Assembly (NCBI RefSeq): GCF_030272615.1
Contig: NC_081406.1
Location: forward strand, 114,855,783-114,919,782
Direction: 5' to 3'
Length of the DNA: 64,000 nucleotides
Source of the DNA: Cryptomeria japonica
Taxonomy: Eukaryota > Streptophyta > Pinopsida > Cupressales > Cupressaceae
The notes below the pieces were generated by a model. That model was not told the origin of the DNA. It did no database searches and was given only the letters and a program-made list of their open reading frames with translations. This document shows, piece by piece, positions 21,857 through 33,930 of the stretch. Numbering within the stretch: position 1 is the stretch's first letter; the number at the start of each line of letters is the position of its first letter. Made by a program: the position numbers and the translations under genes.

Positions 21857-24795
21857 GTATTTGAAACAAGGAAAAATATGCTTTCCTTTTGGTTTCATTT
21901 TTTAATGTTATAAATTGAAATAATTTGCATCATGAAATGGGTTTCATTATTCTTCAGGGACAATTTAAGAAGTTGGTCTATCTGATTAACATTGTGGTAA
22001 TATAGCCCAAATTAAATTCAATGCATCACTGGCATACTACAATAATATACAATTAAGATTAGAGTTGTTTGCCAATAGTGAATCAAAAATGTGGTCATTA
22101 GTATTGCAGAGACAGTTTTGTTGTTAGTGTTTGGTACTAGTGAGCTGTTAGTTTATGTGTAAATGTTGTCTACGTCTTCTTTGAAATAGAAAAATATTTA
22201 CAATGGAGAGACAAAAACCCTAACATGCTCAATCTGTTTTCATTCAACTCAACACTTGCTTTGAAATGTGACTCTCTTTCCTTCTTTCAACATGGACCTA
22301 GATTTTAGGCACATGTAGTTTGATGGATACCCACATGGACTTGGTAAAAAATAGGCTTTGATCAAAACCAAACTTCCCTCTCAAAATAGGCACGATTTTT
22401 TGCAAGCCTAAAAAATGTTAATTTTTTATTCCTTGACCTATCAAAACACTACATGCTAACATGATAATGAGCCTTCTGAGGGAAAATAAACATGTAAAAA
22501 AATTCTAACCCCCAAAAACTCAATGACACTTTGAGAACATGATGATGCTAAGGGACATTAGGCCACTATGAAAGAATAGGCTAACAAGACCTTTGAAAGA
22601 TTATGACCAGCTATGACAACATTTGCTACTTGCTCGTCTTTAGAAACTTGACCAATGTCAATAGAAAGTCAAGTCCTCAAAATGTTCAAAAATTTTGAAT
22701 GTCAAGTAGGGTAAGCAAGAGCCTTTCAATCCAAGTACTTAAAAGCAATATTTAAGGTGTGAATTGATTTTGAGTGTAAAAATGAGAGGAACCACAACAA
22801 TATGTCTACTTTTAACAAGGATATGGTAGCTGGTGAAGACAGAACATTTGTTCATGATGTATTGAAAAGATCTTCCTCTATATTCAGGTAAAAAGTTTAC
22901 CTTACAAAAGATATCATCATTAAGGTAGGCATATGGTTTGAAGTTGAATTTGATGGATGGATGACAACTCACTAGACCATGAATTATGATCCCTGTAGCA
23001 TGGCTTCTAAAGTTGAATTTGATAGATAGAGGATAGATTATTGAACTGCCACTTTTTGCATTTTTATTAGATATTGTATTATTTTTTTGGTTGTGAATGG
23101 GCAAAGCCCCTATGGATAACCAATTTTGAACTATCAAGAAACACTACAAATTATGCCAAGGCCTAATGTGTTTTTTATCACAAGATAAATGAGTACAAGG
23201 AGAGCCCAACATCGCAGTGGTATGATGAGGACCAAGTTGTGCAACTAATATTAGTTTAGTCTCATTGTAAGAGCCAAATGAGTTAAATAATTCCACTTAG
23301 GAGCAAATAAGAAGAATTCCATTTGATGCTAGCTTTGTTCATTAAGCTTGCTTCTTGAAGCACCTAAGCATTTTTGTTTTAGCAATTTAATTTCCGAAAT
23401 TCAATTTGCAACTTCAAACTTGTAGTTGATAATGAATTTTGAGCATAGTAAGGCACATTTTCAATGACATTGATATTCATTGGTATAATTTTAAATTATA
23501 ATACTTATGTTTGAATTTCAATTTTTTATTTTTTAGCCCTTCATAATGTGATAATGTCATTCAATGTTGGACCATGGATGTTATTTAACTTTGTGCTTCT
23601 TTCAATGTTGTTTATAATATGTATTTTCATTTTAAGAAAGTTGGTTTTTTCTTTAATTTTTAACTATTATTTTACACATTTTTAGTAGTCACCTCCTTCT
23701 CATACCCAAAGTAAAAGAAATATTTTGCCATCCTGGAAACATGTCCCTTCATCCCGAACTTGGAGAGAGATTAAAGCTACCTGAAATTATTTAAGAAAAA
23801 TGGTAATTAAATGCATTGAATTGCATTCCATCAAAAGAAGAATCTAAAATGTCATGAGAACCATGTTCTAATGATAAGGTTACATTACCATGATGATGTA
23901 TTAAGTTTTCATGGGACTGAGTTTTTTTAAAATATTTATGCAAATACATCTTAGGTTTCTTTTTAGTACTTCTCTTTCATCAATCTCCTTGCTATTTGAA
24001 CCCACTTGTAGAACATAAGTTACAGGTTTGTAGCATTTTTGGTATCCAACCACCATAAATTATATTTCTCCATTTGTATTCTCTTGAAGAGTCTCTTTGG
24101 TCCCTGCCCATAAATGTCCATGGTTCCTGATATAATTTGTTGCACTGTAATTTGTGATTTCCCAGTGATCAAATATCTCAAAAAATCTAGTCAAATCATT
24201 TGCATCTATATTAGCATGATACTACAAAAGATTATAATTTTCTCATAATCTTAAAGATCTATTCTATTACCTAGAAACAAACACAATTTCTTTGACCATT
24301 CATCTCAACTGCAATTTCCACACTAGTGATTAGCATTTTATATTAATCTCTGCTATTTTTTATTTTATAATTTTTTGTAGGGACTCCAACTGTATCATAG
24401 CTCTTATTTTAATTGTAGTGAAATTTTGTTAGGGATAGATAAACAAACTTATAGTTAAATTTTATGAAAAATGATATCATATATCTGTAGATTATTAAAT
24501 ATATTATTTATAAATATAAGTTAGTAAAAGAATTTTTATTGCAAATTCTTTAAAAAAAATTAAAACTAAAAATTATGTATCATAGCTTAAATTTTGTCAG
24601 ATTTAAATTTTTTTCATATCATGTTTGAAATTCTGAATTTGACCATCATAGTTGATCTCAACATGAATGCATCTTAGAGGATGTTTTGGAATTGAAATGC
24701 ATTTTTTCATAGAATTTGAAAGTTTTCATCATTTAAGAGCAAGTGGCTCGATGGTGGAAAACCTCACTAGCCACAAGAAAGTTCTAAGTTTGAAT
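21857..24795. other. Unassigned AT-rich intergenic sequence
   Basis: About 2.9 kb without convincing genes or repeats. One exon-like fragment (23185-23259, frame INEYKESPTSQWYDEDQVV after ATCACAAG) may belong to the host remnant upstream, but this is very uncertain. The 132-codon minus frame at 22739-23137 has no family-like pattern. Confidence 0.45.
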
Positions 24796-24800
24796 AATAC

Positions 24801-25575
24801 TTTTTATGGTAAAAATGGAAACAACAATATTGAAAGACTAAAATAGATTCAACCACAATACCCTAGCCTAACAACAACAAACATCCACCATAACTTATGA
24901 AGATTACCTAAGACAAATAAGAATCAACAAAATCACAAAGATTATACCATCACATGTCCAATAGGGTTTGGATCTCCATTCTTCCTATCTCCATTGATCT
25001 TGCTTGATATATTTGCTCTCAGATTTTATGTGTGCACAAGAGCTCAACAAAGAACGAAAATGTGGTTGATAGCTAGATCGCATATGAAAGTTTGAATGCT
25101 AGAATGCTTGAAGGATTGATTAGGGTTGATAATGAAGGAAGCATCTCCTTATATAGAAGACACTATAAGAAATGGAGGGATAAGATTAAGAGGTGTAAAA
25201 GATAAATGGCTGGCTAGGATTAGAGGGTAGGTAAAAGAAATAAGAAAATAATGAGAGGGTAGGTAGTGTAGGAATTAAGAGATGAATGACATGTGTCATA
25301 GGTAGAAAAGGCTAATTAATTAATTAAATAAATAAAGATTTATTTAATTAATAAAGGAAGTGGAATAATTAAATAAATAAAATATTTATTTAATTTAGGA
25401 AAAGGATAATTTAAATAAATAAATATATTTATTTAAATGAGAAATAAGGCTAGAAGAGGGTAAATGAATTAATTAAATAAATAAAGATTTATTTAATTAG
25501 TAGAAGAATTAGGCTAAAATAATTAAATAAATAAAATATTTATTTAATTAGACAGGACAATTTTAGGTGTCTACA
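24801..25575 (-). repeat. 3' LTR of gypsy element 1
   Basis: On the minus strand it starts TGTAGACACC and ends in a mutated CA. It has a TATATAAGG box at about 25148-25157 and AATTAATTAAATAAATAAA words repeated in the outer 270 bases. About 96% identical by eye to 44555-45328 in the first 100 bases. Confidence 0.92.
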
Positions 25576-25590
25576 TTTTGCCCCTTTTTG
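25576..25590 (-). other. Polypurine tract of gypsy element 1
   Basis: On the minus strand AAAAAGGGGCAAAA directly precedes the LTR start TGTAGAC. The same tract is at 49947-49960 in element 2. Confidence 0.8.
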
Positions 25591-25909
25591 AGACAATGCA
25601 ACTTGTCGCGTTGTTTCAAAGAAGATAAGATGAACTGATACAAAGTTGCCCCAAGATGTGAATGATATGCCCCCTCGAGAGATTGGATGAAAAATGTCTA
25701 AAAAGATCATAGACAATCGCTCAATAAGAATGAAAGGATAAAATAGACTGACAAGATAGGATAGAGTGACATAGTCATGGGATAAAGAAGACTGACTCGG
25801 GAGACTAGGAATAGGGTAGTCTATAAGATAGACTATGAGAGAAAAAATCCTCATTGTCATCCACACACCTAAGAGATCAGAGTGCAAAGAGAAGAGAGCA
25901 ATCAACAAC

Positions 25910-28520
25910 GATGGCATTGGTTCACAGATTCGATCGCGTTTGCCGATTTTAGAGGCCAGCAGATGCAGGAGAGTCGGTAAGAACCACAAAACCTCTTTGT
26001 ACCTTGTTGCATTAATTGTTGTCATAAATGCATGTTAGGTAAAGTAATAAATGTGCTTTAGGTAGGTCTAGAAAAAAATGTCAAGCGGGGGGAAAAACGC
26101 TGAGGCATGTCTACGTTGGTGCAAGGCACGTTTGGGTAGGCTAGGTGTGTCTATGGTTTCAAAGGCATCTGTGTCCCATGCGAGCGCATCTGCATAGTGC
26201 AGGCACATTTATGTAGGACAGGTGCGTCTATGCAGAACAGAGGCACGCCTATGTGATTGAGGTGCATTTATGAAGTATGCAAGTGCATTTGTGTCATGAA
26301 TGTGCATTTATATCTTCAAGGTCGAATCGACAGTTCTGTGATAAACATACACTGTCGATTGGATAAGCTGCTGAGAGGATACACTCAAGTAGGTCCTCTA
26401 GGGAAGACTAGGGTAGCAGATAGGGCTAGGATCAATAATTCTGTGATAGGACATACGTTGCCAATCAGGAAACTACTCAAGAGGATACACTCAAGTAGAG
26501 GCCCTAGGATAGGATAGAGAAATGCACTTTGTGATGAACAGGGAGTATGACTAGGATAGAGTGCCATATGATAGATATAAGCACTAGGATAAAAAGTAGC
26601 ACTTTGTGATGAACAGGGAGTACTACTAGGATTAACACAGTTGATTTGCTTAACTACAGGAGGACCTACCTATGTTGGAGTCATAGGAGAGATTCCCTTT
26701 GACTCATTGCTTATGACCAGAGCTGACATTCGAGGATAGAGTAGCACTTGAGGTCATGAGACTGCAATACATTATGTATGTGCCTAAGTTTCAGGGGAAC
26801 ATGGAGTTGTTGACTGCATTAACTGAGGGATGGCACTCAGAGACATGTACGTTTCATTTGCCAATGGGTGAGATGATAGTCACCTTAGAGGATGTTTACA
26901 GGATAATAAGGATACCGATCGATGGGTAGTTGGCTTCTTATGATTGAGAGGGAGATAGGGATGCACTGAGATGAGTGTTTCAGGATCCAGGACTGGAGAT
27001 GAGGGTAGGACACGTGGCTTGGGATACCATGACATAGACAGGGTTGGTGCTACCGGTAGTGTTGGTAGGAGTGATTAGTGGGTTCCTATGTCCAGATAGG
27101 GTGATACGAGGGTTGGCTGTGGGATGGGGGAAGATTCTGGAGACATTGGTGACTGAGCACACCAGGTTTGCATGAGGATCATGTCTGCTAGCACACGTTT
27201 ATTATGAGTTGCATCAATTTGTATGTCACAGATCAACAGGATTAGGATGCAGAGTGACATTACTGCAGGTATGGGCATATGAGCATCTATCAGTGACACG
27301 ACCGATACACTTCAAAGGCAGGGGATATGGGTGCAGCTATGTACACCTGTATGATATGATTACTTCTCAACCATAGATTGGGAGGCCTTACTTAGACTGT
27401 GAGGAGTGGGAGGATGATGCAGTGGATCTGCCATATGTGTTCAGGAGCAAGTATCTGATTGGTCCAACACCATATATTATTGAGAGGAAGTTGATAAATA
27501 GGGTATGTAGGCAGTTCGACAGGATACAACAGATGCCATAGGGGTCAGGGATGTATGCATGGATAGTGAGGGATCAGGTGCATTTAGGGCCATTAATTTT
27601 GTATGATAAGGTTGTGACACAGATATAGGAGATGGTTCCCATGCCTTGGGACATATGGGCAGATGTGGAGGATGCAGGGATGGATGCAGAGTATAGTGCA
27701 TATTGGGAAAAGCATCCATTTCCACGGCTGAAGGATCTAGGGGAGCCGATAGAGGAAGATGGTGGAGGTCATGGAGATGATAGTGGGGATGGTGAAGGTA
27801 GAGGTGGATGATGGAGGTGAGGTGCAGTGGTAGAGAGGAGGGTAGCTTAGAGGAGAGAGGGTGGAGAGGGGAGACAAGCTCATGTAGTGAGGGGTAGAGG
27901 TGGATTGCCACTATAGGCACCAACAACATAGGTTCCTAGATAGGTATAGGGATAGGGATAGGGATAGGAGTAGCCATAGGGATAGGGTGAGGGGAGAGAG
28001 GAGGAGGATGAGCTACTATCCTTGAGGGAGATTTGTCAGGGACAGGTAGGTGAGATCCAGGATCTGGAGAGAGATATGACTAGGCTCAGGAGATAGCTGA
28101 GGGACACTAAGTGGGAGAGGGATTAGGCTATTCAGTGCTATACACAGGTTGAGACAACACTAAGGGCAGGCAGGCAGGCAGCAGAGGACATGGGGGCCAG
28201 ATATGCCTATGTTCTGCAGGCAGGGGAGGATATAGGTTATTGGCAAGACCTATAATATGGAGTGGTACCACTAGATCAGTGGGCTAGGAGCTTCCGGAGA
28301 CCATCATGAATGACAATGACCTCTGGAGGGAGATACAGGAGATAGGTGTCTAGCAGTGGGGTCATGGGTCCTCCACCACCACCAGATAGAGGGGGCAGGA
28401 GAGATGATTCTAGGGCGGGTCCTTCCAGGGCTCAGACTCCATTGAGGCTAGCTGGCTCTGAGGGAGGGAGTTCATCATAGCCTTAGAGGGATCCCTATGT
28501 GTCAGTGTTGTACCATTTTT
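25910..28520 (+). pseudogene. Antisense plant mobile domain (PMD) gene of gypsy element 1
   Basis: It lies on the strand opposite gag. Exon 1 contains ATGGCATTGG and ends at 25976 before GTAAGAACC; exon 2 starts at 26660 after TTAACTACAG. Exon 2 reads EDLPMLES, then GWHSETCTFHLPMGEM and TLEDVYRI, the PMD signature (WxxETHTFHLPxGE...TLxDV). An acidic Gly-Asp segment follows, then a low-complexity region and a predicted coiled coil (EIQDLERDMTRLRR). Many stops are present, nearly all TAG or TGA. Element 2 has the same two-exon gene at 50300-53210. PMD proteins are known from MAIN/MAIL genes, MULE transposons and extra antisense ORFs of Tat gypsy elements; their role in the element is unknown. 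Confidence 0.8.
25977..26659 (+). other. Intron of the antisense PMD gene, with repeats
   Basis: 683 bp between GTAAGAACC and CTACAG. 26090-26300 is a string of degenerate GYGYGTCTATG words (for example GGTGCGTCTATGC). 26325-26515 holds two copies of a unit of about 108 bp (TTCTGTGATA...CACTCAAGTAG). 26523-26640 holds two copies of CACTTTGTGATGAACAGGGA. The same arrangement is in element 2 at 50386-51288. Confidence 0.65.
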
Positions 28521-30095
28521 GTATGATGACACCTTCGGGTGATTGTAGCCATATGATTTTGACATCATTGTATCATGACACTTATGATTTTTGATATATA
28601 TATGAGATGATTCATCATTGCGGTAGCTATATGCATGTGTACCTATGTGATGTATGTTTCTGTATGTTGCTTATGATATGGATGCAAATATGTATATGAT
28701 GAAATGCAATATTTTTGTTCTTTTATGTTTTTAATATGTTATGCATATGTGAATGTGAATGTATGTAATGTAGATGAATATGATAATATACATAGCTATT
28801 TATATGATAAAAATGTAAAATGTTCTAACATATGTTGTGTGCAGGATGTGAAGCAATTGTGATATCTATATGTATGAAATGCTAATATGTGGTAATGCAA
28901 GTGCAAACTATATGAAATGCAAAGGCGTGTCATTATACTCATTCATGTAGTAACGGGCTACACAAACTCAGGGACAATGGAGGTCAATCAAGAAAGGGGG
29001 ATGGAAGATAGAAGATATGAAAGTGAAAGAGCTTCTTGTGCTTTATCATCATTGAGCTTTATTATGGAAAATAGGGTATGACAATCAAGGTATATGTTCA
29101 ACCTAGAAAGTCATTGTACCCATTTGCATGGAGATCAGATAGTTGCAAACAAGGAATGCCCCAGTTCACACTAGACTCACAATGTCCTCATATCCTTGGA
29201 CAAGTCATAGCATTACTAAGAGACAATCCACAGATAGGAAAGAAAACTAGGTGACCATACCCCATCCTTGCCTTTCTAGTCAAAGACATGTTGAAGATAG
29301 AATCTCTAGTTAGAGACATCTTGGAAAAGCTAAAAGACATGTCACCAGAAAGATAAAACCAAAAGAAAACCAAGACTCGACACCAACATCCACTGTAGTC
29401 CTCAAGTTTAGTGTCTCTTGTCACTTGTATAAGTCTATTTGATTATGGTCACAATGTTTACTTTCACAAAAGGATAGATAACACTGAACCATAATGTTGT
29501 CTGAGTCTGTTGAAAGATTTGATTTTCTGAAGCCCATTGTTGCTGCTGTGTCTCATCTAAAATTGACTAAATCCATGAAACTGATACTTTATTGTGGAGA
29601 AGATAGAACTTTATTGTGGATCTGTGATGCAAGTGGTGCTTTATTGTGGATTGTGCGCGGATAGACTGAAGGAAGCTGGAAGAAACTGTACTCCTCAGAA
29701 CGTGTGATGCTCTCAGTTCCACACCCATCACTAGACCTAGGATTTGCCTTAGCCATAGATAGGAGCTTATTTATTATGGATGGAAAGGTTGTGAGTGTGT
29801 GCAAAGTGAAAGAATGGAAATGAATCCTGAAGGAGGGAGGAGCAATGTCTCTATGCATGGCACCAGTGACTCGGTTTTAACCATGGTACTTGCCTAGGGT
29901 GCCACCAAAGTGGTTTTCACCATTGGATGGATTTATTTCTCTTTACTTTTTTTATTTTTTATTTTTTTTGTGTCACAAGGCGCTTATTTGCTAGGTTTTC
30001 ATCAAGTAACGATTTTTTTTTTATTTTTAGTTTTTTTTTGTATTTTTGATAATTTTGAATTTTTTGTATTTTTTGAATTAGGATATTTTGACAAG
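28521..30095. other. Noncoding region of gypsy element 1 between PMD gene and pol remnant
   Basis: AT-rich with many ATATG words. Collinear with 61374-62640 in element 2 (for example CCTCATATCCTTGGA at 29190 and 62056, and CTTTATTGTGGAGAAGA at 29588 matching 62448). No gene is seen; a T-rich low-complexity stretch spans 29935-30080. Confidence 0.7.
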
Positions 30096-31259
30096 CTATG
30101 TGTAAAACCTGTGAAGGTGAATGTTGTTGATAGGATCCTCCAAAGGTTCACCCTCTGTGGTTGAGAGCTGATATGTGCCGGATCCATAGGCTATTGTGAT
30201 GATGTAAGGACCAAGCCAATTTGGTTCAAACTTGCCCTTGTTCTCTCTGTCTTGCTGATTTTTTGGATTTTCCTTGAGAACTAAGTCACCCACTTCAAAT
30301 GTGTGAGGATTTACCTTGTGATTGTAGCTGCATTGTTCCTTGACTGAATGATGTGTAGCTTGAGTGACTATCTTCCTTGATGAAGGAACTGAGATGAAAT
30401 TACTAGTGTGTGGACTACACAGGCTTGTATGTGTGTCATCTAGAGAAGTTTGGGCATCCTTGACAACAAAGTCCTTCAAGGAAGTTACATTAAAGGTCCA
30501 TGATGTATCGCTAGAAGGGAATGGATGTGTGGAACAAGTGGATGAGTTATGAAGGCTCATTATTGCAAAAATAAGTGAAAGTAGGATAGCATGATGGAGA
30601 CTTAGGATCAACAAGTATTCTTTTTTACTTGGAATTTTAGAACTTTTGCCCCCAGTTATTTTGATATTATGGGAGATCAACTCTTGTTCTTTTTTATTTA
30701 TAGGATTTTTATCCTTGAATTTGATTTTTGCGAAGTCCAATAGCTTTTGATTTTGATTTGGACTAAAGGCCTTTTCTTTATTTTTGACTTTTAGATTTTT
30801 CTTTTCAAATCTTGACTTTTCATCCCTGATGAGTAAGGGCTTTTGTAATTCTTGTTGATCCAAGTCTGGGAGAGAAGTAGAAACAGAATGAGTGGATGAA
30901 ATGGTAAACCTATGTGAGTTCTCAAGAGGGCTAGTGATACGCTCAATAGATTCTTCACTAGAACCACTCTTAGGATTATTGATATCAAGAGATGCTTGCA
31001 CCATTAGAGGAGATTTGCATTCAAACTTAGTAGCCACAACACTAGGTGGTTCACACCCAATTCCTTGCAAATTGTTTATAGATTGTTCTTGTCGACCGAA
31101 TACCTTTGGAGATAGTGGGAGTTGATCAACATGAAATATATACTCACCACATCTCATGTATTTAACCTTGAAATTTTTTGTGATCTCTGTTTGTTTTGGT
31201 GTAGAAGCTTTCAAGGATTTTGGATCCACATATGTTGATGAAGGAACAACCAGGCTCAA
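30096..31259 (-). CDS. Open frame ending in the gypsy integrase C-terminus
   Basis: A 387-codon frame without stops. The last ~90 residues match the integrase C-terminal region of gypsy elements (FEVGDLVLKENPKNQQDREN, KFEPNWLGPYII, GTYQLS, HLHRFYT). The first ~290 residues are Ser/Lys-rich and match no RT, RNase H or integrase-core motif; a hydrophobic stretch near residues 215-235 (LILSLHHAILLSLIFAIM) might span a membrane. It follows the protease domain on the same strand. The simplest view is a large internal deletion, or a replacement that joined post-protease sequence to the end of pol and happened to stay open. A selected accessory protein cannot be excluded. Confidence 0.7.
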   Translation of the reverse strand: MSLVVPSSTYVDPKSLKASTPKQTEITKNFKVKYMRCGEYIFHVDQLPLSPKVFGRQEQSINNLQGIGCEPPSVVATKFECKSPLMVQASLDINNPKSGSSEESIERITSPLENSHRFTISSTHSVSTSLPDLDQQELQKPLLIRDEKSRFEKKNLKVKNKEKAFSPNQNQKLLDFAKIKFKDKNPINKKEQELISHNIKITGGKSSKIPSKKEYLLILSLHHAILLSLIFAIMSLHNSSTCSTHPFPSSDTSWTFNVTSLKDFVVKDAQTSLDDTHTSLCSPHTSNFISVPSSRKIVTQATHHSVKEQCSYNHKVNPHTFEVGDLVLKENPKNQQDRENKGKFEPNWLGPYIITIAYGSGTYQLSTTEGEPLEDPINNIHLHRFYT

Positions 31260-31288
31260 TTGACTGGGATTGTTAGTTATGATCTAGG

Positions 31289-32058
31289 TCACAAGTTGTT
31301 ACAATATATGAATGGGTTAGGATCACCTTTGATGGTCACTTCAACTCCATTATGAGGAAACTTGATGCATTGATGGTATGTATATGGGACTGCTCTCATC
31401 TCATGAATCCATGGACATCCTAGTAATATGTTGTATGTGAGATAGAGGTCTAGGACTTGACAAACCACATCCTTTGTAACTAGCCCAAATCTGAGAGGTA
31501 AAGTGATTGTGCCTTTAGATGAACACTCTTCATCATAATATGCCTTGATGGTAATTTTGTTTGTAGCATTCTCAACTTTATCCGAATATCCCAATTACAT
31601 TATTTTGTTCAAAGTACATATATTTAGACCAGTTCCTCTGTCTATTAGGACTCGTTTTATTCAATGTTTTTGTAGGAAGGCTTCAATGTGTAAAGGTGCA
31701 TTATGTGGTTGCCTTATGGAGACATCGTCAGCTTCAGTGAATAGATTTATGTGCAGGGGATATATGTAAAAGCTCAAGAATGGAGATAAGTGTGGGCGTC
31801 CTCCCTAACTATTCTACCAGATCGTACTCAAGTTTAGTTGATGAGGAAGCAGTGATTTTAGTTGGAGCACCTTGCAAAGTGACCTTACCTTGATGAGTTG
31901 TGACATTACATTCAAAGGTAGATCCAGAAGAAGGTCCAATGCCTTTTAGGACAGCTTTGGGTCTTCGAGTAGAATTTTTAGGTGTTTTGTCCTTTATGAT
32001 AATGGTAGAGACATATATATCCATCAAAATGCAATTAACAGTTGAATCATAGTACCAG
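31289..32058 (-). pseudogene. Gypsy protease region
   Basis: The frame 31289-31594 contains NKITIKAYYDEE, VCQVLDLYLTYNILLG, PWIHEMRAVPYTYHQCIKF, typical of the segment after the active site in Tat-type gypsy proteases. The active site lies at about 31625-31660 and reads VLIDRGTGLNIC, where the usual small residue after Asp is Arg. The upstream frame 31809-32027 is the pre-protease linker (KLEYDLVE). Stops and frame changes lie between the two. The LINE begins right after this segment at 32068. Confidence 0.8.
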
Positions 32059-32067
32059 TTACATAAT
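32059..32067. repeat. LINE target-site duplication, left
   Basis: TTACATAAT, repeated at 40140-40148 on the other side of the LINE. It lies inside gypsy coding sequence (the gag-protease junction, NYV on the minus strand). Confidence 0.8.
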
Positions 32068-32069
32068 TA

Positions 32070-33802
32070 ATGCAGCTAGGAGGAGTAGGAAGCGACAATG
32101 GGAGAATTCAAAATTCAAACTCTCTGAAAGGCAGGAATTGTGGTTCCAATGGTGGGAGCGGCCAGAACGAAGGAACTGATCCTATGGGGGAGAAGGACAT
32201 GCCTCCGGACATTTCGAAGGTTGTTGAAATTTTGCAGACTGGTGGTACTCTGCCAAAGAAGAATGTGGGTTCTGGGTTTTCGGGGGAGGGGTCCAGCGAG
32301 GGATCCAACCCACGTGAAGAGACCTTGGAGAACAAAAAAGAATCTAGAAAATAGTCATCCCTTTTTGGAACAAAACCATCTGGTAAATCCTCTTTACCTC
32401 CTGTTAAGAATGATGCAGATGCGTACGAATATATGGATGTGAGGCTGAGCATGTAACGTAGATAAAAGCTACTAAGTTTAGGCTCCCACCCCCATGTTAT
32501 CTGATCCATCTGGTGGAAAGTTTGCTATCTCTATCTTTGATCTAGTTCTGGATCATAATATAAATAGTATGTTGAAATCCTTGGTAGGCAAATTCATGGG
32601 TTCACGCCCAAACATCGAAGTTGTAAGGGCATATGTCAAACAAAAATGGGCTCTGAAGGGTAATGTTGAAATATTGGCTTTGCCTAAAGGCCTCCCATCT
32701 TTTAATTTCTCGTGTGAAGAAGATAAATTAAGGATACTTTTTGGTAGTCCCTAGATGGTAGGGAAGACAGCCTTGGTTCTTTGGAAATGGCATTCGAATT
32801 TGAACATGAATGACTCTCTTTTGGCACAAGTTCTAGTTTAGGTAAAGTTACTAGGTCTGCCTCTTGAATATTGGGCAGAAAGAATCTTCTCAGGAATAGC
32901 AAGCTCCTTTGATGAACTCCTCTGTATAGACCCAGTCACAGCTTCAAAAAGGAAACTCACTCATACTAGGTTTTGTGTAGGGATAGCCCATGATGCAAAC
33001 ATGCCAGAATAGATAGATATAGTGTCAAAGTTGGGGGCATGGAAACAACAAATAGAATATGAATTCATCCCCTTTGCCTACTTCCATTGTAAGAAAGTAG
33101 GTCACTAGGAAAAATCATGTCCTACCAAGCCTAAAGGAGAGCTCAAGCAGACTAAACCCCAGGTTGAAAGTAAAAAGGTTTCGGAAAAAAAAGGTATGGC
33201 AAGTTAAAAACTCAGAAAATAAGGAAGTTGACTTTACTGACAACAACTGTTTTGAACCCTTCGGGGAAAATAAGGAAGTGGTATCCTCAACTTCTGCCTC
33301 CAATCCCCCAACTCAGGAAGTTTTCATAAATGAGTCAACCAACGCAAACAACCCTGTGATAGAGAAAATCCGAAAAGATGAATTGAAAGAACAGACAAAA
33401 TCTTCAAAAGACACAAGAGAAGTGGTAATCACTAATACTTATGCTGGTAAGGAAACACAAAAGAAAGAGGATCAACCTGAGGAAGGGGAGATCTCTGGCT
33501 CCCAAGAAGAAGAGACTGACTCTTCCCCACTCATGATAAGCTCTGAAATACAAGAAGCCCAAAAATGTGCAATACTGGGTATGAACCTTTCAGATTCAGA
33601 TCAAAACTCAAAAACTGTAAATAGTGCTTCACATGATTCTAGATTCCCTAATTGGGGCAATGAAGACGAAATATCTAGAATCCTCAGTAATTCGGAAGCG
33701 GTTCTTGAGAAAGAAGCTGATTGGAAAATACCAAAATATAGGAACAAGAAAGGGTCCACTCCCTTGACTTCTCAACTAAGGAAATCCAACAAAATAGCTT
33801 AA
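32070..33802 (+). pseudogene. LINE ORF1, nucleic-acid-binding protein
   Basis: It starts MQLGGVGSDNGR at the very 5' end of the LINE. The segment 32494-32900 reads KSLVGKFMGSRPNIEVVRAY, ILALPKGLPSFNF, and LGLPLEYW, typical of the DUF4283 domain of plant L1 ORF1. A CCHC-type knuckle follows near 33080-33122 (CKKVGH-EKSCP), missing its first Cys (read as H). The C-terminal part (33164-33802) is in another frame; an A8 run at 33184-33191 explains the shift. It is acidic and Ser/Lys-rich (EEGEISGSQEEETDSS). Stops at 32352, 32753, 32839, 33010 and 33108 break the frame. The normal role is RNA binding in the LINE ribonucleoprotein. Confidence 0.85.
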
Positions 33803-33930
33803 GTTGATGTTGGGTATATCTCTTCCCTAGGTTGACCTTCTAACCATAAAGTTAGAGACAAGGAGGCCAGTAAGAACATTACAAATGGGACTTAGAAGAC
33901 TCTTAAGGAGTTAGCAATCGGTAAGTAACT

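Noticed and set aside
22739-23137. 132-codon minus frame
   Set aside because: No recognisable motif, AT-rich composition, and an internally repeated KFNFRSHATG/KFNFKPYA phrase caused by a short DNA repeat; chance is likely.
25540-26025. 161-codon minus frame
   Set aside because: It runs from the LTR across the polypurine tract and lies opposite PMD exon 1; it has no gag or pol motif.
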